In this document: one piece after another, positions 43,442 to 52,279 of the stretch
How the letters are laid out: each line of letters begins with the position of its first letter
How positions within the stretch are numbered: the first letter of the stretch is position 1
From: Arthrobacter sp. ERGS1:01
GTDB taxonomy: Bacteria > Actinomycetota > Actinomycetes > Actinomycetales > Micrococcaceae
NCBI RefSeq assembly: GCF_001281315.1
Contig: NZ_CP012478.1
Coordinates: 1-64,000, forward strand
Length of the DNA: 64,000 bases
Direction: 5' to 3'
Notes under the pieces: model-generated
Database searches by the model: none
What the model was told of the DNA's origin: nothing
The model's input: the letters and a program-made list of their open reading frames with translations, nothing else
Program-made: the position numbers and the translations under genes

Positions 43442-46400
43442 GTGGTACGTAAAAAAACGAAGTACGACATTGACGGCCAAATGAGTTTGGATTCATTGTG
43501 GTCAGAACCAGAGGAGACACGGAATGAACACGCACGGGCAACACGCCATGGAAACGATGAGGAATCACGACCCGAAGTCGTTCAGCGAGATCCAGGATCC
43601 CGAGACGTACTTTTCGAACTTGGGGACACAGATCGAGGACCAGATCGGGGACGTGATGGACAGCCTGATCCAACACGACACGCAAGGTCGATCAACGCTG
43701 GAAATCCTGGGAGAGCGCAACATGGCTCGGTTCAGGGCACGCGAGCTGGTGTACCAGGAGAGGATCTACGCATCCCTGCCGCCGTCGGAGGAAGAGATGG
43801 AGGAAACTCCGGCGGTGGCCCTGGACGAGGACCAGAGCTAGACCATCAGCTTGCGCCGGCTGCAGCCGCGGTACAGGACCAAGCTTTCCGGCCTGTCTCG
43901 CAGGACGACCTAGCCCCGTCGGGGCAGAAGGCCCGTTTCGCGGCGAACTATGAGGCAATTCGTGTCGTCCGCTTGCTCGAGGTCGAACAACGCACAGCAA
44001 CGATAGAAGAACAGCGCAGCTTGGCCAGGTGGTCCAGCTGGGGAGCCGTACCGCAACTCTTCGACAAGGAAGACTGGGCTGAGGAACGCGCCACGTTAAG
44101 GGCGGCATTGACGGAGAAGGAGTTCGACGCTGCCTCCCGAACGACGATCAATGCCCACTACACGGATGCGGGCATTGTCCAGGCAATGTGGGCTGCCGTG
44201 GAGCAGCTGGGGTTCACTGGCGGAGACGTTCTGGAACCGGGGTCAGGCTCGGGCACGTTCATTGGCATGGCTCCAGCGGGGGCGCGGATGACTGGTGTTG
44301 AGCTGGACCCGCTCACGGCCAGTATTTCCCAGGCCCTGTACCCGCAGGCGCGGATTCGCACCGAATCGTTTGCGGATACGCAGCTGCAGAGAAATTCCTT
44401 CGACCTGGCCGTGGGCAATGTCCCCTTCGGGAAGACTGCCCTGTACGACAAGGCGTTCAATCAGGGTCAGCATTCGATGCACAACCACTTCATCATCAAG
44501 TCCCTGGAAGCGGTCAAGCCTGGTGGCTACGTCGCGGTGCTGTCTTCTAGCTTCACTCTTGATGCGGCGAACCCGGCAGCACGCCGGGAAATGTCCGCGA
44601 TGGCTGACTTGGTGGGCGCCGTGCGCCTGCCCACGGCCGCTCACCGTCGTGCCGCCGGCACGGATGCCCTGACCGATGTCCTGTTCTTCCGCAAGCGCGA
44701 GGCAGGCCGGGAACCGGCCAACACCGACTGGGAAACCGTGGGCCCGGTCATCGTTGACGGCAAGAACATCAAGATCAACCACTACTTCGATACCCACCCG
44801 CAGAATGTCCTGGGCCAGATCACCGTGGGCACGGGCATGTACGGGGCAGAGACAGTGACCGTCAAAGCGGATGGAGACCTCTCGGCCGTACCCTCCCTGC
44901 TGGGTGAGCGACTGCGCCACATCACTACCGATGCCCTGGCCGAAGACCGTGGTCATACCCCCGCCCAGACAGTTGCCGGCAAGGAGCCGGCGGCCCTGCT
45001 GGAAGCCGGTCAGGCGGCGTGGGACGGAACGATCACCGCCGAGCGCAATGGTTCCTTTACTGTGCTCGAACACGGCCAGTCCGTACCCCTGGAAGTCCCC
45101 AAGTCCCATGCCGTTGAAATGCGCGCCCTGTTGGGGCTGCGTGACGGTGCCCGAGCATTGATGGAACTGGAAGCCGCAGACCGGGAAGACACCCCGGAAA
45201 TGGACGCCCACAGGGCCACGCTTCTGGCCGACTACAACCGGTACGCAGAGAAATTCGGACCGATCAACCGGTTCACGACGAGGGAACGGACTGATAAGGA
45301 CACCGGCGAGACCATCGTTAGTCGTATCTCGGCTCCTGCTGTGAAGAAGCTCCAAAGCCTTGATCCCTTCGGTAGCTTGCCCAGTGCCCTGGAAGACTTC
45401 AATGCGGAAACGCAGAAGGCACTACCAGCAGGGCTGTTGGTACACCGCCAGGTGCAGGTTCGCAAGCCTGTCATGGGTGCTGACACCATTGATGAGGCCT
45501 TGGCTATCTGTCTGGATAGCTATGGTGCCCCGGAGCTGGACGTCATTGCTGATCTGGTGGGCAGTAGCCCGGAGGAAGCGCGGGCGCAGTTGGGCGAGCT
45601 CGTCTTTGACGACCCCGCCACCGCTGCTCTGGTGACGGCGCCGGAGTACCTCTCCGGTAATGTCCGGGTGAAGCTGGACGCGGTCCGTGCAGCAGCCATT
45701 GAGGACCCGCGATGGAACATCAATGTCGCCGCCCTGGAGAAGGTCCAGCCCACCCCGGTGGGCATGGAGGACGTTGAAGCCCGCCTTGGAGCCGTATGGA
45801 TCAGTGTCGAAGACCACCAGAGGTTCATTCGCGAGACCCTGAATGACCCGCGAGCATCGGTGAGTAGTGTCGGTTCTGGGATTTGGCGGGTCAAGGCTGA
45901 CCGCGGCACGGTCAAGGCCACCAGCGAGTGGGGAACCCACCGCCGGCCCGCCCCGGACCTGCTCCAGAGCATCCTGGAGCAAAAGAGTATCCAGGTTGAG
46001 GACACGGACGCCGATGGCAAGAAGGTTGCCAATCTTGAAGAGACCGAGGCCGCCCAGGAATCGGCCAACGCGCTGCAGGAGCGCTTCGCGGAATGGGTGT
46101 GGGAGGAACCGGAACGGGCCACCCGGTTGATTGATGAATACAACCGCCGCTTCAACTCCATCGCGCTGCGCGATTACAGCCAGGAAGGTGCGCGCCTGAC
46201 CTTGCCCGGGCTGGCCGCATCCTTCAAGCCGCACCCGCACCAGCGCACCGCGGTTGCCCGTATCATCTCCGAACCGTCCGTGGGCCTGTTCCATGAAGTC
46301 GGTGCGGGAAAGACCGCGGAGATGGTGATGGGGGCGATGGAGCTTAAACGCCTGGGCATGGCCACCAAGCCCATGGTCGTTGTCCCCAACCACATGCTGG

Positions 46401-48985
46401 AGCAGTTCACCCGTGAGTGGTTGGAGCTCTATCCGCAGGCACGCCTGCTCTCTGCCGGCAGTGATGACATCAAGACCGTCAAGACGGACAGCAGCGCCCG
46501 CCGGCGCTTCGTTGCCCGCGTCGCTGCGAATGATTGGGACGGGATCATCATCACCCAGACCGCGTTCAAGAGCATCGGGGTGAAGGCCGAGACGATCGAG
46601 GCGTACCAGCACACCCTGATCGGTGACGTCCGGGAAACCATCACCAATGCCATGGAGAACGGCGAGGACCGGACCACGGTGAAGAAGCTGGAGACTAAGC
46701 TCCAGGCCGAAGAAGAGCGGATGAAGAAGCTCATGGACACGGCCCCGGATCCGGGCCTGACGTTCGAGGACACCGGCGTCGACTACCTGTTCGTGGATGA
46801 GGCTCACGACTTCAAGAACCTGCGCACCGTCACCAATATCAAGGGCGCCGAGATCACCGGTTCAGTCCGTGCCACTGACATGCACCTGAAGTTGGAGTAC
46901 CTGCGCTCTACCCATGGTGAGCGCGTGGCCACCATGGCCACCGGTACCCCGATTGCGAACTCTTTGACCGAGGCGCACGTCATGCAGCGCTACCTGCGCC
47001 CGGATTTGCTCCGGGATGCCGGGGTGGAGAACTTCGATATTTGGGGTGCGACGTTTGGTGAGACCGTCACGGCCATCGAGATGGACGCCGGCGGCCGGCT
47101 GAAGAACAAGTCCCGGTTCGCCAAGTTCAAGAACGTGCCGGAAATGCTGCGTACCTTTCACGTCTTCGCGGACGTGAAGCTCTCCGAGGACCTGAACCTG
47201 GCAACACCGGATTTGGTGAAGCGCCCCAGCGACGGGGAGCGGCAGCCCGAGCTGGTGTTGATCCCGCAGCCTCTGGAACTGGCCGAGTACATGCAGGGCC
47301 TGGCCGAGCGGCTGGATAGCCTCAAGGGTTGGGCCCAGAAGGGGGCGGATAACGCCCTGACGGTCTACAACGACGGCCGCAAGGCCGCCCTTGACCTGCG
47401 GATGGTGGGCATCGAGCCCCAATCCGCGACGAAGATTGACCACGTAGTGGCCAACACCTTGAAGGTGTGGGAAGCCAATCGCGAGAACCAGTACGAGACC
47501 GGGTTCAACTCCGGGACCATGTCCGCCCAGCGAGGTGCGTTGCAGATCATCTTCTGCGACATGTCTACCCCGTCCAAGGACAAGGGCCCGGACGGGCAGC
47601 CCGTCTGGACCGCTTACCAGCAGATCAAGGATCAGCTGGTAGCCGGCGGCATTCAGGCTGACCAGGTGAAGTTCATTCATGACTTCCCCAAGGCCGAGCA
47701 AAAGGCGGCCCTCTTTGAGCAGTGCCGCAGCGGCGACGTCGCGGTGCTCCTGGGGTCGACACCTATGATGGGTACCGGTACGAACGTGCAGCTGCGCGCC
47801 ATGGCCCTGCATCACGTGACCTGCCCCTGGCGCCCGGCCGACCTCACCCAGCGTGATGGCCGGATCATCCGCCAGGGCAATGCCAACGCGGAGGTCTACA
47901 ACTTCCAGTACGCCACCATGGGCAGCTACGACAGCGCGGCGTGGGACGGGATCCAGCGCAAGGCCACCATGATCAATCAGGTCTTGCGCGGGCGCCTGGA
48001 CGTGCGCGAGCTCGAAGACGTGGGAGACCTGGCCTTGAATGCCGCGCAGATCAAGGCCGCCACCAGCGGTAACCCGCTGGTGATGGAGAAGATCGAAGCC
48101 GACGCAGCGCGGACCAAGCTGGAACGACTCAAGCGTGCCTTTGAGAAGAACCAGAGTTCTCTGCAATGGTCCCGTGCCTCGGCGCAATCGACCATTGACA
48201 TGGCTGGGCAGAAGCTACCGGCCGTGCTGGCCGCCATGTCCACCATCCTGTCGACGCAAGGCGATGCCTTCACGATGACCTTCGGTTCACAGGCCGTGGA
48301 CACAAGGGCCGACGCCGTGGCCGGCATCTACGACTGGGTGAAAACCAACACCCCCGACTTCGGAAACTTCGCCCACCGCCAGCATGACTACGGCACCATG
48401 GCCGTCCTGGGCGGGCAGGAACTCGTGGTCTCTAACGCGGCCCACCAATCCCGCCTCGGCTCCTACCAAGACCTGGTGATCCAGGTGAAAGGCCTGCCGG
48501 ACACGGGAACAGTGTTTAGCCGGGGATTGATTTTGGAGGGCGGGACCGGGATGGTGACCAGATTGGAGAACCGGGTCGCCGGGATCCCCGACGTCGCAGC
48601 CAAGCTGCAACGCACCATCGCTGAGAAGCAGCTCGTTCTGGTCGACATTGACGCCCAGCTCGGCAAGCCCTTCAAATACGAGGACAAACTGGCCGGCGCC
48701 CGCGAGAAGAGCAAGGAGCTCGACGCGAAACTCAAAGCCTCGATGGAGAAGACCGAGCCGAAAACACCACAGCCTGAGGGTGGGCAACCGGGGAATACTC
48801 CCTTGAAGGATCCGCGCCTGGCAGAGGCGTTGGAGGCACAAGCCTTCGCGCAGAGTCTCTTCCGTTCCTCACGTCCCCAGCCAAGGAGGCTCGACCATGG
48901 GGATCGAAGCAACGCACCCACACCCAATCCCGCGATTCAACGCAACGGACCAACACGAGGGGGTCCCGACCGGGGAATCTCCTAA
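43442..48985 (+). CDS. Very large DNA methyltransferase-SNF2 helicase fusion protein of conjugative elements
   Basis: GTG 43442 follows GGAAGAA and gives 1847 residues starting VVRKKTKYDIDGQMSLDSLW; ATG 43481 (MSLDSLW) is the other candidate. An N6-adenine methylase part comes first: the SAM motif VLEPGSGSGTFIG at ~263 and the catalytic motif as GNVPFG at ~323. A helicase follows: Walker A HEVGAGKTAEM at ~950, DEAH box FVDEAHDF at ~1117, and helicase motif VI QRDGRIIRQG at ~1470. Residues ~20-140 are low-complexity and overlap a second gene in another frame. The C-terminus ends GGPDRGIS, like the relaxase. Such proteins are carried by conjugative plasmids and are thought to protect or remodel incoming DNA; this role is inferred. 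Confidence 0.85.
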   Translation: MVRKKTKYDIDGQMSLDSLWSEPEETRNEHARATRHGNDEESRPEVVQRDPGSRDVLFELGDTDRGPDRGRDGQPDPTRHARSINAGNPGRAQHGSVQGTRAGVPGEDLRIPAAVGGRDGGNSGGGPGRGPELDHQLAPAAAAVQDQAFRPVSQDDLAPSGQKARFAANYEAIRVVRLLEVEQRTATIEEQRSLARWSSWGAVPQLFDKEDWAEERATLRAALTEKEFDAASRTTINAHYTDAGIVQAMWAAVEQLGFTGGDVLEPGSGSGTFIGMAPAGARMTGVELDPLTASISQALYPQARIRTESFADTQLQRNSFDLAVGNVPFGKTALYDKAFNQGQHSMHNHFIIKSLEAVKPGGYVAVLSSSFTLDAANPAARREMSAMADLVGAVRLPTAAHRRAAGTDALTDVLFFRKREAGREPANTDWETVGPVIVDGKNIKINHYFDTHPQNVLGQITVGTGMYGAETVTVKADGDLSAVPSLLGERLRHITTDALAEDRGHTPAQTVAGKEPAALLEAGQAAWDGTITAERNGSFTVLEHGQSVPLEVPKSHAVEMRALLGLRDGARALMELEAADREDTPEMDAHRATLLADYNRYAEKFGPINRFTTRERTDKDTGETIVSRISAPAVKKLQSLDPFGSLPSALEDFNAETQKALPAGLLVHRQVQVRKPVMGADTIDEALAICLDSYGAPELDVIADLVGSSPEEARAQLGELVFDDPATAALVTAPEYLSGNVRVKLDAVRAAAIEDPRWNINVAALEKVQPTPVGMEDVEARLGAVWISVEDHQRFIRETLNDPRASVSSVGSGIWRVKADRGTVKATSEWGTHRRPAPDLLQSILEQKSIQVEDTDADGKKVANLEETEAAQESANALQERFAEWVWEEPERATRLIDEYNRRFNSIALRDYSQEGARLTLPGLAASFKPHPHQRTAVARIISEPSVGLFHEVGAGKTAEMVMGAMELKRLGMATKPMVVVPNHMLEQFTREWLELYPQARLLSAGSDDIKTVKTDSSARRRFVARVAANDWDGIIITQTAFKSIGVKAETIEAYQHTLIGDVRETITNAMENGEDRTTVKKLETKLQAEEERMKKLMDTAPDPGLTFEDTGVDYLFVDEAHDFKNLRTVTNIKGAEITGSVRATDMHLKLEYLRSTHGERVATMATGTPIANSLTEAHVMQRYLRPDLLRDAGVENFDIWGATFGETVTAIEMDAGGRLKNKSRFAKFKNVPEMLRTFHVFADVKLSEDLNLATPDLVKRPSDGERQPELVLIPQPLELAEYMQGLAERLDSLKGWAQKGADNALTVYNDGRKAALDLRMVGIEPQSATKIDHVVANTLKVWEANRENQYETGFNSGTMSAQRGALQIIFCDMSTPSKDKGPDGQPVWTAYQQIKDQLVAGGIQADQVKFIHDFPKAEQKAALFEQCRSGDVAVLLGSTPMMGTGTNVQLRAMALHHVTCPWRPADLTQRDGRIIRQGNANAEVYNFQYATMGSYDSAAWDGIQRKATMINQVLRGRLDVRELEDVGDLALNAAQIKAATSGNPLVMEKIEADAARTKLERLKRAFEKNQSSLQWSRASAQSTIDMAGQKLPAVLAAMSTILSTQGDAFTMTFGSQAVDTRADAVAGIYDWVKTNTPDFGNFAHRQHDYGTMAVLGGQELVVSNAAHQSRLGSYQDLVIQVKGLPDTGTVFSRGLILEGGTGMVTRLENRVAGIPDVAAKLQRTIAEKQLVLVDIDAQLGKPFKYEDKLAGAREKSKELDAKLKASMEKTEPKTPQPEGGQPGNTPLKDPRLAEALEAQAFAQSLFRSSRPQPRRLDHGDRSNAPTPNPAIQRNGPTRGGPDRGIS
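43524..43841 (+). CDS. Small acidic protein overlapping the methylase-helicase gene in another frame
   Basis: ATG 43524 has a good AGGAGA site and opens 105 residues of ordinary protein composition: METMRNHDPKSFSEIQDPETYFSNLGTQIEDQIGDVMDSLIQHD, RSTLEILGERNMARFRARELVYQERIYASLPPSEEEMEETP. The region resembles small proteins encoded next to such helicases on actinobacterial mobile elements, from memory. The large gene's translation here is arginine/glycine/proline-rich and looks like an out-of-frame shadow. Either the gene is nested inside the linker of the large protein, or the large protein is really expressed from a later start or by frameshifting. Its function is unknown. Confidence 0.65.
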   Translation: MNTHGQHAMETMRNHDPKSFSEIQDPETYFSNLGTQIEDQIGDVMDSLIQHDTQGRSTLEILGERNMARFRARELVYQERIYASLPPSEEEMEETPAVALDEDQS

Positions 48986-49013
48986 ACCCCATTCACTCTA
49001 TGTAGGGTGAACA

Positions 49014-49060
49014 AAGAAGCCCCGCAATGCGTCCCGCTATGACCCACTGTGGGGCTTCTT
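49014..49060. terminator. Hairpin after the methylase-helicase gene
   Basis: AAGAAGCCCC (49014-49023) pairs with GGGGCTTCTT (49051-49060) exactly. It lies 28 bases after the stop codon and should end the long transcript. The A/T-rich flanks would suit a bidirectional terminator. Confidence 0.65.
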
Positions 49061-49108
49061 CATGCCGCGATTGTGGGCTGGCTCCGCGGTACGACGGAGG
49101 TTTCCAAC

Positions 49109-49480
49109 GACCTGGTACTCGCGAGCTCGCACCAGGTTAGTGGGCGTCCGCTTCGCGGCCGGCTGTTGGGTGGGTGGTCCCGGCTCCGCAAGCTCCGCCG
49201 TGCCCATCCACCTGTTTCTACGCTGCGCGTTTTTGTTGGTGTCCTTCGGATTCTACGTGTCCGCTCCACACCGTCTAGCCCCTCCTTCGTCGGGGCCTTC
49301 GTCCGGTAAAAGCATGTTCCGGCGCTCGTTCCTCGCTTATTTCCTCCACATGTTTTCCCGGTCTTGCCCTGCGGGTAGACAGTGCTCCGTCGGACACAGC
49401 TACGCAAGCTTCGCCACCAAACAAAAACAACGGGGAGAAGAGAAAGAGGCTGGCCGGGTAACACCGCTCGCTCGCCCCAC
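49109..49480 (+). repeat. Conserved leader, copy A (~372 bp)
   Basis: This stretch is repeated at 50098-50475 with, by eye, about four in five bases identical over its full length. It starts with an identical 28-bp segment containing ACCTGGT...ACCAGGT around the palindrome GCGAGCTCGC (49110-49137). Further in lie a GCCCC-N9-GGGGC hairpin (49278-49296) and a shared CTGGCCGGGTAAC near the end. It leads directly to the ribosome site of the next gene. It has open frames by chance but no protein-like pattern. A long structured leader RNA or a special promoter is likely. Confidence 0.75.
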
Positions 49481-49501
49481 ACCCAACGAAGGAGACCCGC
49501 A

Positions 49502-49927
49502 ATGCTTGCTACAGCTCTGAGAACCACCTGCACGGTGGACACCCACGAAATCGTTTCCGGCGTCCGTGTCTTGACCGATGCGCACGAGGACGGCGGTTAC
49601 GAGTGGATGGAGAAGATCGAGGAAGAAGGCTGGGTTGCCTGCGGGGCATGGGGTGTTGACGGCTGGGACTTGGGCCAATGGCCTTACGTCATGGTGGCCG
49701 TGACCAAGACCGCCGACGCATCCGGGCCGTTGTTCGGGATGGCAACGTATTGCGAGGGGGACGTGAAGACGACGTTCTACCGCACACAGGCCGCGCACTG
49801 GGAGGCCATCACCGCCGAGGCATTCAACGGGTGGAAAAACCGTACTGACGGCCCGCCTAACCTGCCGGACACGGCCGACCAGCTAGCCCCGGAATACCGA
49901 CAGCCCTACAGCCTAAACCTGAGCTAG
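49502..49927 (+). CDS. Hypothetical protein of cassette A
   Basis: From ATG 49502, after GAAGGAGACCC, 141 residues of soluble, acidic, Trp-rich character: TVDTHEIVSGVRVLTDAHEDGGYEWMEKIEEEGWVACGAWGVDGWDLGQWPYVMVAV, YCEGDVKTTFYRTQAAHWEAITAEAFNGWKN. No membrane segment and no family recognised. It is the first of two genes that share the same ~375-bp leader and a matching downstream hairpin. Its place in the presumed leading region suggests a role early after DNA entry, such as countering host defences, but nothing in the sequence proves this. Confidence 0.7.
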   Translation: MLATALRTTCTVDTHEIVSGVRVLTDAHEDGGYEWMEKIEEEGWVACGAWGVDGWDLGQWPYVMVAVTKTADASGPLFGMATYCEGDVKTTFYRTQAAHWEAITAEAFNGWKNRTDGPPNLPDTADQLAPEYRQPYSLNLS

Positions 49928-49949
49928 TTCCAGCCTGAACTATGGAGCG

Positions 49950-49988
49950 GCGCGGAACCTAGATGTCAGAAGTATCTAGGTTCCGCGC
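49950..49988. terminator. Cassette hairpin A
   Basis: A perfect 15-bp inverted repeat (49950-49964 and 49974-49988) encloses the loop GTCAGAAGT. The core GGAACCTAGAT...ATCTAGG and the loop are identical to the hairpin after the ParB-like gene. It lies 22 bases after the stop codon. No U-tract follows, so it may be an RNA-stabilising or recombination element as well as a terminator. Confidence 0.7.
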
Positions 49989-50097
49989 TCAATCCCTCAC
50001 AAGTTTCAGAAGGAATCCAATGAACGCTCAGATGGCCGGCGTTGAGAAGCCGGCCCCTCATGCTGGTTCCCGTCCGCTAGCGCGGCCAGGAACCGAA

Positions 50098-50475
50098 GAC
50101 CTGGTACTCGCGAGCTCGCACCAGGTTATTGGGCGTCCGCTGCGCGTACGACTGTTGGGGGTGGCCCCGGCTCCGCAAGCTCCGCCGCGCCCACCCCTGT
50201 TTTTGAAAACCGCTGCGCGTTTTTTGGTTGCTGTCCTTCGGATTCTACGTGTCCGCTCCACCCCGTCTAGCCCCTCCTTCGTCGGGGCCTGCGCCAGGGA
50301 AAACATGTTCCGGCGCTCCTGCGTCGCTTATTTCCTCCACACGTTTTCTCAGTCTTGCCCTTACGGGTAGACAGGGCTCCGTCGGCCACAGCTACGCAAG
50401 CTTCGCTAGCAACCAAAAAACAACGGGGAGAAGAGAAAAGCAGCTGGCCGGGTAACGCCGCTCTCGCACCCCACC
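50098..50475 (+). repeat. Conserved leader, copy B (~378 bp)
   Basis: The second copy of the leader described at 49109-49480. The opening 28-bp palindromic block is identical (50099-50126). The GCCCC/GGGGC hairpin, the TTCCGGCGCTC block, the GTAGACAG block and the terminal GGCCGGGTAAC are all kept, while the spacers differ. It runs up to the ribosome site of the ParB-like gene. The sequence downstream is unrelated to the gene of cassette A, so the conservation is in the leader, not the cargo. Confidence 0.75.
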
Positions 50476-50498
50476 CTGACCAAAAAGGAAAAACCCTC

Positions 50499-51809
50499 AT
50501 GACTGCTGTATCCGAAAACCCCGTGGCCACCGCTACGGAACTGCTCGACCCGACCACGCTCACCGTAGACACGAACGTCCGCAAAGAGGCTGCCCTGACC
50601 CCCGAGTTCGTGGCCTCCATCAAGGAACACGGTGTGCTCGTCCCTGTTGTCGGCCACCGTGCTGAAGACGGAACGGTGCACGTGCAGATGGGCCAGCGCC
50701 GCACGCTGGCCGCCGTCGAAGTTGGCCTTACCGCCATTCCCGTCCATGTCGTGGCCACACGGGAAGAAGCCGACCGGCTGGCCACCCAAGTGGTGGAGAA
50801 CGAGATGCGCCGCGCCCTGACGGACGCCGACCGCGCCGACGCCTACCACCAGATGTCACTGCTCGGTGTCTCGGCAACCATGATCGCCAGAAGAACAGGA
50901 GCCAAGAAGGCCACCGTCCAGACCGCGCTGGCCGTCAAGGCCAACGAGACGGCCGCCGCCGCACTCGCCCAGGGACTGACATTGGAGCAGTCAGTTGTGA
51001 TTGCGGAGTTCAGCGCCAACCCCGAGGAAGCCAACGAACTGGAAAAGGCAGCGTTGGAAAACCCGGGCAACTTCGTCCACAAAGCCCAACGCATGAGAGA
51101 CGATCGGGCAACTGCCGCCCTGATCGCCACGGCCACCGCTGAAGCTGAAGCCAAGGGCCTGACCGTTCTGGAGGAGAACCCGAACGGATGGGACTACAAA
51201 GGCCCGGCCGCTAGCATCTATGATCTGACGACCGCCGAGGGTGAGAAGTTGACCGGTGCGGATGCCGACGCCGTGTACCTGAACACCGGCTACAGCGGAA
51301 TCAGCGAGCGGCTGTGCGTCGCGGATTGGAAAGCCCGTGGCCTGCGTAAGGGTGGCAAGCCCGCAGCCGGGGGCATGACCGAGGAAGAGAAGCTGGCCAG
51401 AAGAACGACGATCGAGAACAACAAGGCCGCTGACTCGGCCGAGGTCGTCAGACGAGAATTCTTGGTCGCCCTGCTGTCCCGGAAGACGGTACCGAAGGAC
51501 ACGGCACGGTTCATCGCCCACACCCTGACTCACTCCTCGTACCTCGTGGCCAAGGGCACCAACTATGCCGCGTTGACGGCCACGCTGCTGGGATGCGGAG
51601 CAGACCGGGGTGAACTGCAGAAGCATCTGGCCAAGGCCACGGTGAAGCCGGAAATGGTGTCGCTGGCGATCATGATCACCGCCTACGAGGCCTCGATCGA
51701 TCGCACGAGCTGGCGACACGAGGACGAGAATCACTCCTACTACTTGAAGCAGCTCGCAGTCTGGGGTTACTCCCTCAGCGACGTTGAGAAGCTGATGAGC
51801 AGCAAGTAG
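50499..51809 (+). CDS. ParB/RepB-like nuclease-domain protein
   Basis: From ATG 50499, 436 residues. The N-terminal ParB/sulfiredoxin-like domain is clear: LDPTTLTVDTNVRKEAALTPEFVASIKEHGVLVPVVGH, then HVQMGQRRTLAAVEVGLTAIPVHVV with the GxRR nucleotide-binding box. TQVVENEMRRALTDADRADAYHQMSLLGVSATMIARRTGAKKATVQTAL is the helix-turn-helix. The remaining ~230 residues are helical and specific to this type. No ParA gene accompanies it, so a classical partition role is doubtful; lone ParB-like proteins are common in plasmid leading regions. It is the second leader/gene/hairpin cassette. Confidence 0.85.
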   Translation: MTAVSENPVATATELLDPTTLTVDTNVRKEAALTPEFVASIKEHGVLVPVVGHRAEDGTVHVQMGQRRTLAAVEVGLTAIPVHVVATREEADRLATQVVENEMRRALTDADRADAYHQMSLLGVSATMIARRTGAKKATVQTALAVKANETAAAALAQGLTLEQSVVIAEFSANPEEANELEKAALENPGNFVHKAQRMRDDRATAALIATATAEAEAKGLTVLEENPNGWDYKGPAASIYDLTTAEGEKLTGADADAVYLNTGYSGISERLCVADWKARGLRKGGKPAAGGMTEEEKLARRTTIENNKAADSAEVVRREFLVALLSRKTVPKDTARFIAHTLTHSSYLVAKGTNYAALTATLLGCGADRGELQKHLAKATVKPEMVSLAIMITAYEASIDRTSWRHEDENHSYYLKQLAVWGYSLSDVEKLMSSK

Positions 51810-51820
51810 AAACAAGAAAG

Positions 51821-51869
51821 GAAAAGCACGGAACCTAGATGTCAGAAGTATCTAGGTGCCGTGCTTTTC
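51821..51869. terminator. Cassette hairpin B (bidirectional terminator)
   Basis: Arms 51821-51840 and 51850-51869 pair over 20 bases with one mismatch around the same GTCAGAAGT loop as hairpin A. AAAA on the left and TTTT on the right give it terminator ends in both directions. It lies 11 bases after the ParB-like stop codon. Confidence 0.8.
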
Positions 51870-51981
51870 ACTTCCCTCAAAGTTTAACAGCATGCAGCCC
51901 TCGGAACCAACCGCAGTGCCCGGTTTTGAAAACGCGGCCGGTGCCGGAGCCGCCACAGATAAGTGGGAATCTCACCGCCCA

Positions 51982-52009
51982 GGGCCGGTGCCGTCACCGG
52001 CACCGGCCC
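51982..52009. repeat. Perfect 12-bp GC-rich hairpin
   Basis: GGGCCGGTGCCG and its complement are separated by TCAC. It stands at the start of the 1.1-kb gene-poor region between the ParB-like gene and the mobilisation genes. Confidence 0.6.
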
Positions 52010-52118
52010 ACCGCCTCGAGCGGGTGGTTGCCTAACGTGTCGGGTAAGTGCTTTCGAGCGGAGGAAGGAGCTTGACTCGGCTCTTGTCGTAGTATGCGCA
52101 CAGGCCATCCAGTGGGAA

Positions 52119-52232
52119 ATGGACGGCAACACAAAAGACCTGGTCACTACCGCCAACGTTTACACCGAGGGAAAGAACCTCCCCGAAATCGTCGCGGCCT
52201 TCAACCTTGACTCGCTGACGAGGAGGACGTGA
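52119..52232 (+). CDS. Very small open frame of uncertain status
   Basis: MDGNTKDLVTTANVYTEGKNLPEIVAAFNLDSLTRRT (37 residues, given here by its ends MDGNTKD and LTRRT) begins at ATG 52119 behind GGGAA. The frame continues upstream with protein-like residues (LDSALVVVCAQAIQWE) to about 52070 but without a good start. It may be a short gene or the remnant of one. Confidence 0.3.
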   Translation: MDGNTKDLVTTANVYTEGKNLPEIVAAFNLDSLTRRT

Positions 52233-52279
52233 AGCTTCGGAAATAGTCATCCCTTAGTGTCGCCCAAGAATTCTCGGTC

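Noticed and set aside
43442..48985. Methylase-helicase considered as part of a DISARM, BREX or restriction system
   Set aside because: No partner genes of those systems (PglZ, BrxC, DrmB and so on) are present; its setting among recombinase, ParB-like and mob genes fits a conjugative-element protein better.
43692..48992. Many long open frames on the minus strand opposite the methylase-helicase gene
   Set aside because: They are GC-driven mirror frames of the large gene, rich in Gly/Arg/Pro/His, and none has a protein-like pattern or a ribosome site.
49062..50455. Open frames of 75-152 residues inside the two leaders
   Set aside because: They are not conserved between the two leader copies at protein level, while the DNA is, and they show no protein-like composition.
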